Assembly (NCBI GenBank): GCA_004555425.1
Contig: SFID01000051.1
Coordinates: 1 to 19,416, forward strand
Direction of reading: 5' to 3'
Source: Bacteroidales bacterium
GTDB lineage: Bacteria; Bacteroidota; Bacteroidia; Bacteroidales; Bacteroidaceae
Length of the DNA: 19,416 bases
Part shown: positions 14,090 to 19,416 of the stretch, in pieces
Numbering within the stretch: the stretch's first letter is position 1
Layout: every line of letters begins with the position of its first letter
Notes under the pieces: model-generated
Database searches by the model: none
What the model was told of the DNA's origin: nothing
The model's input: the letters and a program-made list of their open reading frames with translations, nothing else
Position numbers and translations under genes: made by a program

Positions 14090-14989
14090 TTATTTGCCAA
14101 TGTTGATGCTGCCGCTGCCTATCATCTGGCCGTCGGTGAAGATATGCACGGAGTATTGTCCTGCACTGATGAATTCGTTCATATCTACGTACATCGTCAC
14201 GCTGACTTCCTGTCCTGAATATTCAATGTTCTTGACGGCAGAGTATTCAATCTGCTTGCCCTCGTAGGTGAAACTGCCGTGGGGCGAAGCCACTTGTTTG
14301 CCGGGTTTCATCAGGCGCAAGTAGACGGGGCGGTTGCCAGCCTGTGCTGTCACGTTGCGGGTGATGGTGAAGGAAATGCAGAATCGCTTGATGTCCTTCA
14401 TCTTCTTGGCGGGCTTGCCGTTGGCTTTGAGCGCTTGGATGTGGATACCCGTAGCGTTAAGTTGGGCAGCGATGGCCACTTTCTCTGAGAGCGAAGCGTT
14501 GTGCTGGGCCATGGTGTTGTTTTCCTGGCGTGCGCGTGCCACTTCTCGGCGTGCAGAGTCGCGCTCCACGACAAGGTTTTGGTTCAGCCGTTGCAAGGAG
14601 TCCACTTGTCGGATGTAGTCGCGCAGGACGGCGCGCACGGTTTCCAGTTCGCGGCGCAGGCGTAGGATTTCCGAGGCGTTGGTTGACTTCACCCTTTTTA
14701 GTTCCTCCATGAGTTGCTGTGCGCGTCGCTGTTCTGCTTCAAGGCGTGCCGCGAGGGAGTCGTCGCGGATGGTCATTTTGAGTTCGCCATATTGGGCGGC
14801 AAACTGGGCGTATTCGTTTTCCATTTCGCGGCGGTCCATTTCTGCCAGTTGTCGCAGGTCGGCCAGTTCTTTGTCTTTTTCGTCCAGTAGGCGCTCGGTT
14901 TCATCGTTGCCTTTTTTGCATCCAGCCAGGCTGCTGCCTAGCAGGAGGATGCCGCAGGCGCCGAGGATGATTCTATTGTTTAGAGTCAT
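14090..14989 (-). CDS. Coiled-coil lipoprotein of unknown function
   Basis: A 299-aa protein. The ATG at 14987-14989 gives MTLNNRIILGACGILLLGSS followed by the lipobox L-A-G-C with Cys24, so it should be lipidated; the KK just after the cysteine is compatible with the inner or outer membrane. The frame also stays open 13 codons upstream, but that stretch (LIYRTYLK) is translated from the inverted repeat of the MITE-like element and should not be annotated. Residues about 30-165 are a strongly charged coiled coil (EMENEYAQFAAQYGELK, ILRLRRELETVRAVLRDYIR). The C-terminal 110 residues look beta-rich (CISFTITRNV, GQEVSVTMYVDMNEF, YSVHIFTDGQMIGSGS). I do not recognise the family. Confidence 0.85.
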   Translation of the reverse strand: MTLNNRIILGACGILLLGSSLAGCKKGNDETERLLDEKDKELADLRQLAEMDRREMENEYAQFAAQYGELKMTIRDDSLAARLEAEQRRAQQLMEELKRVKSTNASEILRLRRELETVRAVLRDYIRQVDSLQRLNQNLVVERDSARREVARARQENNTMAQHNASLSEKVAIAAQLNATGIHIQALKANGKPAKKMKDIKRFCISFTITRNVTAQAGNRPVYLRLMKPGKQVASPHGSFTYEGKQIEYSAVKNIEYSGQEVSVTMYVDMNEFISAGQYSVHIFTDGQMIGSGSINIGK

Positions 14990-15002
14990 GGAGTTTCTTT
15001 TT

Positions 15003-15149
15003 AGGTAGGTTCTATAAATTAGTTTCAATGGAAGGTAGGGTTTCTATTCTGCTTGGATGTCTTCACGCCTCTCGCGCCGTATCTTTTTGTTTTTCATTCA
15101 CGGCACGATAGCCGCGAATCCATCGCAAGCTAATTTATAGAACCTACCT
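15003..15149 (+). mobile_element. MITE-like element, 147-bp copy
   Basis: The same terminal inverted repeats (from 15003 and up to 15149) and interior as the reverse complement of 9343-9532, but about 43 bases shorter in the middle, where one arm of the internal palindrome is missing. TT flanks both ends (15001-15002, 15150-15151). It lies between ilvE and the lipoprotein gene, its left end only 13 bases from the lipoprotein start codon, so it may affect expression of that gene. Confidence 0.75.
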
Positions 15150-15224
15150 TTATTTTCTTTGGGGTGGGGAATGGGTATTAGTTGTGGGCCAGATGCAGCG
15201 CACGTGCAGGTGTGGGTGTGCCCG

Positions 15225-16256
15225 CTATAAATCAAGGATGGTGACCCATCCGTGGGTGTCGGGTTCGGTGCCGTATTGGATGCCGCGGTAGAGGTTGTAG
15301 AGGCGGGTGCTGATGGGGCCGGGTTTGCCATCTTTGCTGATGACATAGCTTTTGCCTTCGGCCACGTCGTCAATCTTTCCGATGGGCGAGATGACGGCCG
15401 CTGTGCCGCATCCGCCTGCTTCTTCGAATGTGGCGAGTTCCTCTTCGGGAATTGGTCGGCATTCCACCTTCATGCCGAGGTCGAGGGCCAGTTGTTGAAG
15501 CGTCTTGTTGGTAATGCTGGGCAATACGGACGAACTTTTGGGCGTGATGTACGTATTGTTTTTGATGCCAAAGAAATTAGCGGCACCGCATTCGTCAATG
15601 TATTTCTTTTCCTTTGCATCCAGATAAAATTCGCCAGCATATCCGCGCTCGTGGGCGAGGTGGTTGGCGCGCAGGCTGGCGGCATAGTTGCCACCCACCT
15701 TGAAGGTGCCGGTGCCGAGGGGTGCTGCGCGGTCGTATTCGCGCACAATCATATAGTTGTTGGTGTTGAATCCGCCTTTGAAGTAAGGTCCAACGGGACA
15801 GACGAACATGAGGCAGAGGTATTCATCGGCAGGTCGAACGCCCACTTGCGGTCCTGTGCCGATGAGGAGAGGTCGTACGTAGAGGGCGGCGCCCGTTTCG
15901 TACGGCGGGATGAGGTGTGTGTTGAGGCTGATGACCTTTTTGACCATTTCGCAGAAGATGTCGGTGGGCAGTTCAGCCATCATCACACCGCGGCAGGTAT
16001 TCTGGAGGCGCTTGGCGTTCTCTTCCATACGGAAAACGCGCACTTTGCCATCTGGGCATCGGAAGGCTTTGAGTCCTTCGAAGGCTTCCTGGCCGTAGTG
16101 CAGGCAAGTGGCCGCCATGTGGATATTGATTGTGTCGGACGAACTCACTTCGATTTCGCCCCATTTACCATTACGATAGTACACGCGTACATTGTAGTCG
16201 GAGGGCATATAGCCAAACGGCAGATTTGCCCAATCGATGTTTGCAGTTTCGGACAT
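15225..16256 (-). CDS. ilvE: Branched-chain amino acid aminotransferase
   Basis: A 343-aa PLP-dependent class IV aminotransferase of the longer (type II) BCAT group. It interconverts leucine, isoleucine and valine with their 2-oxo acids, using glutamate/2-oxoglutarate, in the cytoplasm. The PLP lysine is Lys186 in GTFKVGGNYAAS. YGQEAFEGLKAFR (54-66), the YVRPLLIGTG strand (126-135) and YIDECGAANFFGI (219-231) are typical. The ATG at 16254-16256 (MSETANIDWANLPFGYMPSD) gives the normal family length. It is divergent from the RsmF-like gene. The next gene on its strand follows after a MITE-like insertion. Confidence 0.95.
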   Translation of the reverse strand: MSETANIDWANLPFGYMPSDYNVRVYYRNGKWGEIEVSSSDTINIHMAATCLHYGQEAFEGLKAFRCPDGKVRVFRMEENAKRLQNTCRGVMMAELPTDIFCEMVKKVISLNTHLIPPYETGAALYVRPLLIGTGPQVGVRPADEYLCLMFVCPVGPYFKGGFNTNNYMIVREYDRAAPLGTGTFKVGGNYAASLRANHLAHERGYAGEFYLDAKEKKYIDECGAANFFGIKNNTYITPKSSSVLPSITNKTLQQLALDLGMKVECRPIPEEELATFEEAGGCGTAAVISPIGKIDDVAEGKSYVISKDGKPGPISTRLYNLYRGIQYGTEPDTHGWVTILDL

Positions 16257-16308
16257 GATTTCTATTCGTTTTTAGGGTCTGCGCCACAGCGGGCAGCAGG
16301 TTACGGTG

Positions 16309-16316
16309 CAAATTTA
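16309..16316 (-). promoter_or_regulatory. ilvE: Probable -7 box for ilvE
   Basis: The minus strand reads TAAATTTG, matching TAnnTTTG, 53 bases before the ilvE start. I see no good TTTG at the -33 position, so the promoter assignment is moderate. Confidence 0.45.
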
Positions 16317-16491
16317 CCCTTTATTTTGATAGGGCAGGCCGTCTCGCGGTCCTTTTTTTTATTTTTCACTTTTCCTTGATGTGTTGTACTTTTGTTGTCA
16401 TAGAGGTCCCACTTTCCCATGGCTGCAAAGTAATTCACTTTTTTATCTTCTCGTCAGGCTTCCCATTGCCCTGCGAAACACGCTTCTTCAT

Positions 16492-16522
16492 TCGTAGAAC
16501 TGGCCGATTTTCAGTAAATTTG
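16492..16522 (+). promoter_or_regulatory. Probable promoter for the RsmF-like gene
   Basis: TAAATTTG at 16515-16522 matches the -7 consensus. TTCG ending at 16494 stands 20 bases upstream as an imperfect -33 box. The predicted start near 16529 leaves a leader of about a dozen bases. Confidence 0.5.
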
Positions 16523-16540
16523 CAGGCAAAACGATATTCT

Positions 16541-17914
16541 ATGCCCATTCTTCCTCCCCTTTTCTGCCAACAGATGGCCGACATTCTTGGACCTGCGCAG
16601 GCGCAAGCCTTGGCCGAGGCCCTGGATACGGCTCCCGCGGTCAGCATCCGCCGAAATCCCTTCAAACCTACGGCCGAGGACCTCTATGCCGACACGCAGC
16701 CCGTGCCTTGGTGCGCCACGGGAGCGTATCTCCCCAATCGCCCTTCGTTTACCTCCAATCCCCTGCTCCACGCTGGTGCATTCTATGTGCAGGAGGCCGC
16801 GTCGATGTTTATCGAGCAGGCTTATCGAGCGATGGACATAGTGCCGCAGCGTGTGCTCGACCTTTGTGCTGCGCCTGGTGGCAAGAGTACGTTGTGGCGC
16901 ACGCTCCTGCCCGACGATGCCCTTCTGGTTGCCAACGAGCCGTTGCGGCAGCGCGCGCAGATTTTGGCCGAGAACCTCACGAAATGGGGTCATCCCGGCG
17001 TGATTGTGACCAATGCCTATGGTGCCGACTTCGCTCGGCTGGAGGACTGCTTCGATGTTGTGGCCACGGACGTGCCTTGTTCGGGCGAGGGGATGTTTCG
17101 CAAGGACGAGGGTGCCGTCAGCCAGTGGTCGCCGGGGCTTGTGGAGCAGTGTGTCCGGACGGGTTGGGAAATCGTGAGCGATGTTTGGCCCGCCTTGCGA
17201 ACGGGAGGCTACCTTGTTTATAGCACCTGCACCTTCAACCGCGAGGAGGACGAGCACCAGGTGGCGCGCATCTGCCGCGAACTGGGCGCAGAGTTGGTGG
17301 CCATCCCCACGCCCGAAGAGTGGGGCGTGCAGGGCGACACCACGGGCGAGGAACAGGCCGTCTATCACTTCTTTCCCCACCGCACGAGGGGCGAAGGTTT
17401 CTTCCTGGCCCTCTTGCGCAAGACCGCCGAAAGCCCATCGGCCAGCCCACGCAGGGCAAGGCGCGACCGACAAGGCAACAGTCCCGTGGCCAAAGGCGCA
17501 AAGGCGGCCAGCGCCTGGCTCTCCGAGAGCGCGCGCTACAAGATATTTGCCACGGGTCCCGACTCGCTGTCCGCCATTCCCGAGATTCACTACGAAACGA
17601 TGCTCCGCCTCTCCGCTCACGTGCGTATGCTGCAAGCGGGCATCACCTTGGCGGTGCAAAAGGGGCACAAACTAATTCCCGAGCACGCCCTCGCCCTCTC
17701 CACGGCCTGCGCGTCCGAGGCCTTTCCCCGCCAGGAACTTGACCTCGAAACCGCTCTGTGCTACCTGCGCCGCGAAACCATCGTCCTGCCTGCCGATGCA
17801 CCGCGCGGCTATATGATCGTGACTTTCAAGGGCCTGCCCCTGGGATTCGTCAACAACTTGGGCAACCGCGCCAATAATATGTACCCCAACGAATGGCGCA
17901 TCCGCACGCGATGA
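16541..17914 (+). CDS. RsmF-like rRNA (cytosine-C5)-methyltransferase (NOL1/NOP2/Sun family)
   Basis: A 457-aa SAM-dependent enzyme expected to methylate cytosine in 16S rRNA. The ATG at 16541 (MPILPPLFCQQMADILG) is used; the frame is open 55 codons earlier, but that part crosses the promoter and has no similarity I can see. Motif I is VLDLCAAPGGKSTLW (105-119). The two catalytic cysteines are Cys180 in DVPCSGEGMF and Cys230 in YSTCTF. After residue 330 comes the RsmF-type C-terminal region, with a PUA-like end (GYMIVTFKGLPLGFVNNLGN then RANNMYPNEWRIR). The target base (C1407 in E. coli RsmF) cannot be read from sequence. prmA follows after 57 bases, probably in the same transcript. Confidence 0.92.
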   Translation: MPILPPLFCQQMADILGPAQAQALAEALDTAPAVSIRRNPFKPTAEDLYADTQPVPWCATGAYLPNRPSFTSNPLLHAGAFYVQEAASMFIEQAYRAMDIVPQRVLDLCAAPGGKSTLWRTLLPDDALLVANEPLRQRAQILAENLTKWGHPGVIVTNAYGADFARLEDCFDVVATDVPCSGEGMFRKDEGAVSQWSPGLVEQCVRTGWEIVSDVWPALRTGGYLVYSTCTFNREEDEHQVARICRELGAELVAIPTPEEWGVQGDTTGEEQAVYHFFPHRTRGEGFFLALLRKTAESPSASPRRARRDRQGNSPVAKGAKAASAWLSESARYKIFATGPDSLSAIPEIHYETMLRLSAHVRMLQAGITLAVQKGHKLIPEHALALSTACASEAFPRQELDLETALCYLRRETIVLPADAPRGYMIVTFKGLPLGFVNNLGNRANNMYPNEWRIRTR

Positions 17915-17971
17915 GCGAGGCGCATTCAATATTCTTCCTTCCCCCCCCTTGCATTGACAAACACCACAAAT

Positions 17972-18892
17972 ATGAAATACTTAGAATTTACTTTCACCAT
18001 CACCCCTACGAGCGAGGCCGTCGAAGACGTATTGGCCGATGTCCTGGCAGGCGTAGGTTTCGACAGTTTCGTGCGCACCGACCAACTGGAATATACGCGC
18101 CAACAAGGCAGTGCCAATCCCGAGGCCCCCGAGTTTGTGGCCGTGGCCCCCGAGGCGGCACAATTCAAGGCCTACATCCCTGCCGCAGCCCTCGATATGG
18201 CCGCTTTGAATGCCGCCCTGGCCGATTTCCCCTTGCCCTCGACCACTATCACCTACCAGCAGGCGGAAGCCGACAACCGCGATTGGAACGAGGAGTGGGA
18301 AAAGAACTATTTCCAGCCCCTCGTCATTGGCAATCGCTGTGTCGTGGCGGGCACATTCCATCACGATGTGCCCGAGGCCGCGTATCGCATCACCATTGAC
18401 CCGCGTATGTCGTTCGGTACGGGCCACCACGCCACGACGGCGCAAATGCTCTGCCGCATTCTCGACGACGATATGACCGACCTCGAAGTGCTGGATATGG
18501 GTTGCGGCACCAGCATCCTTGCCATCCTGGCCCGAATGCGCGGTGCGCGCCACTGCTTGGCCATCGACAACGACGAATGGTGCGTGGACAATTCGCTGGA
18601 GAATATCCGCCTCAACGGGATGGACCAGATTGACGTCCTCCTGGGCGATGCCAATACGCTGGCAGACAAAGGCCCCTTCGACCTCGTCATTGCCAATATC
18701 AATCGCAATATCCTCGTGCGCGACCTCCCCATGTACGTATCCCGCATGCGCCCCCACGCCATTATATATATGAGTGGCTTCTACGTGGACGACGTGCCCG
18801 TCATTCAGGCCAAGGCCGAAGAGTGTGGTCTGCGCCTTGTCGATGTGCACAGCGAGGACGGCTGGGCCTGCGTGAAGTTTGCACGAGGATAG
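17972..18892 (+). CDS. prmA: Ribosomal protein L11 methyltransferase
   Basis: A 306-aa enzyme that trimethylates ribosomal protein L11. The ATG at 17972 (MKYLEFTFTITPTSEAVEDV) is preferred over an in-frame TTG six codons earlier, because the family starts with this strand. The N-terminal substrate-binding domain covers about 1-100. The linker and catalytic part show NWNEEWEKNYF-like DWNEEWEKNYFQPLVIG (104-120), DPRMSFGTGHHATT (143-156), LDMGCGTSILAILA (174-187) and ANINRNIL (241-248), all diagnostic for PrmA. A run of eight C lies in the leader (17941-17948). No clear terminator follows; repeats begin about 90 bases downstream. Confidence 0.95.
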   Translation: MKYLEFTFTITPTSEAVEDVLADVLAGVGFDSFVRTDQLEYTRQQGSANPEAPEFVAVAPEAAQFKAYIPAAALDMAALNAALADFPLPSTTITYQQAEADNRDWNEEWEKNYFQPLVIGNRCVVAGTFHHDVPEAAYRITIDPRMSFGTGHHATTAQMLCRILDDDMTDLEVLDMGCGTSILAILARMRGARHCLAIDNDEWCVDNSLENIRLNGMDQIDVLLGDANTLADKGPFDLVIANINRNILVRDLPMYVSRMRPHAIIYMSGFYVDDVPVIQAKAEECGLRLVDVHSEDGWACVKFARG

Positions 18893-18980
18893 GGGAGTGG
18901 CGGGAGCGCTTCCCCCGTTCTGTATCGCGCCCCCAGGCTTGCGCAAAGGAACGCATACGCTGGTCGCTCGTCATTGACGA

Positions 18981-18999
18981 GGCAATGTGTCGCACCTTG
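18981..18999 (-). repeat. REP-like palindrome, half unit
   Basis: GGCAATGTGTCGCACCTTG matches the outer arm of the REP-like units, but the partner arm is absent. It lies 7 bases from the MITE-like copy at 19007. Confidence 0.55.
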
Positions 19000-19006
19000 A
19001 CTATTT

Positions 19007-19094
19007 AGGTAGGTTCTATAAATTTGTTTCAAGGAGGCGGTAGAATAGAAACTCTACCTTCCGCCTCTTTGAAACTAATTTATAGGACCTACCT
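19007..19094. mobile_element. MITE-like element, 88-bp palindromic copy
   Basis: It has the same terminal inverted repeats as the copies at 9343 and 15003, but the interior is reduced so that the whole element is one long near-perfect palindrome. The arms run from 19007 to 19044 and back from 19094 to 19053, around an 8-base loop. TT flanks each end. No coding capacity. Confidence 0.75.
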
Positions 19095-19118
19095 TTAATG
19101 TACCATTTCCGCTGAGCC

Positions 19119-19150
19119 ACACGTTGCGAGCAACGTGCGGTACATTGCCT
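19119..19150 (-). repeat. REP-like palindrome, unit 5
   Basis: CACACGTTGCGAGCAACGTG followed by CGGTACATTGCC. Compared with unit 3 (451-488), a C-to-G change in one arm is matched by a G-to-C change in the other, keeping the stem. Confidence 0.75.
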
Positions 19151-19189
19151 TGCAATGACGACCTTCACGTTACCTAGAAATGAAAAAAA

Positions 19190-19416
19190 TGCAGGGTAGA
19201 AAATAAATATCTTTTAACTTTTCGAATTCCTATATCGCCATTTCGCGCACCAACTTGGCCCGAAAAATTTCCGCAAAAGCATATAGAAAATCCGCTTCGG
19301 CATATAAATTTTTCTAGATGCTTTGTAAAACAATGGTTTTTTGGGGCATTTTCGCATGAAAAAAGAGGAGAAAACCCTTTGTCTATGGGCATTCTCCTCT
19401 TCGCTAGTACAAAGAT
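19190..19416 (-). repeat. AT-rich intergenic repeat, copy C (cut by window end)
   Basis: Read on the minus strand it begins with ATCTTTG (seven bases of the -7 box), then CTAGCGAAGAGGAG, a hairpin with T-tract (19364-19400), 21-bp-like units (19271-19313), GGTGCGCG (19251-19244), CGATATAG and TTAAAAGATATTT (19218-19205). The order is identical to copy B. The block with TTGAGCG is replaced by unrelated AT-rich sequence. Confidence 0.7.
19364..19400 (-). terminator. Terminator-like hairpin at the head of repeat copy C
   Basis: The minus-strand RNA has GAGGAGAA paired with TTCTCCTC, an inner CCC/GGG, then TTTTTT. The outer stem matches the hairpin at 6543-6585, while the inner stem and loop differ. 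Confidence 0.65.

Larger units (their letters stand above)
18893..19416. other. Gene-free 3' region filled with repeats
   Basis: It contains a half REP-like unit, the shortest MITE-like copy, a full REP-like unit and AT-rich repeat copy C. Bases 18893-18980 show nothing I can name, and ORFs crossing here (such as 18805-19032 and 19174-19392 on the minus strand) run through the repeats and are not believable genes. Confidence 0.65.

Noticed and set aside
15252..16379. Long plus-strand ORF (375 codons) opposite ilvE
   Set aside because: It is the antisense shadow of ilvE; the minus strand encodes an intact PLP enzyme with all its motifs.
16511..17668. Minus-strand ORF of 385 codons opposite the RsmF-like gene
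   Set aside because: It arises from GC-rich codon bias of the real gene on the plus strand and has no recognisable domain.

Overview
The window looks like a chromosomal segment from a member of the Bacteroidales, most likely Prevotellaceae-like; the genus is not secured. Evidence: an exbB-exbD-exbD-tonB cluster, a secreted protein with a type IX secretion-like C-terminal tail, a type of Mrp ATPase familiar from Bacteroidetes, no Shine-Dalgarno-like leaders, and several promoters matching the Bacteroidetes consensus TTTG-N19/20-TAnnTTTG. Genes are GC-rich and intergenic DNA is strongly AT-rich.

Layout. Bases 1-99 are the 3' end (domains V and VI) of a group II intron whose body lies left of the window. 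Bases 100-849 hold no convincing gene, only repeats and hairpins. Then, all on the minus strand: a T9SS-type secreted multidomain protein (850-2724) with its own promoter and terminator; the Ton energising operon exbB > exbD > exbD > tonB (6024 down to 3018) with promoter and terminator; a gene-free 870-base repeat region (6025-6896); and a long minus-strand run read from 16256 down to 6897: ilvE, a coiled-coil lipoprotein, mnmA, a subtilisin-like protease, xseA, xseB, trmB, a Dabb-domain protein and mrp. The plus strand carries two methyltransferases, an RsmF-like rRNA m5C enzyme (16541-17914) and prmA (17972-18892), divergent from ilvE. The window ends in another repeat region (18893-19416).

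The genes are mostly housekeeping: tRNA modification (mnmA, trmB), rRNA and ribosomal protein methylation (RsmF-like, prmA), exonuclease VII (xseA, xseB), Fe-S carrier or ATPase (mrp), branched-chain amino acid transamination (ilvE), and envelope functions (Ton motor, lipoprotein, protease, secreted protein).

The unusual material is intergenic. Three repeat families recur and are nested: (1) an AT-rich element in three copies (about 100-290, 6363-6601, 19190-19416), whose two intact copies begin with a promoter -7 box followed at once by a terminator-like hairpin and 21-bp tandem units; (2) a 38-bp REP-like palindrome in five copies plus a half copy, with a compensatory stem change between copies; (3) a MITE-like element with terminal inverted repeats in three clear copies and one degenerate copy, lacking any transposase. 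I do not recognise any of the three as a named family. Everything here comes from reading the sequence; no database search was possible.
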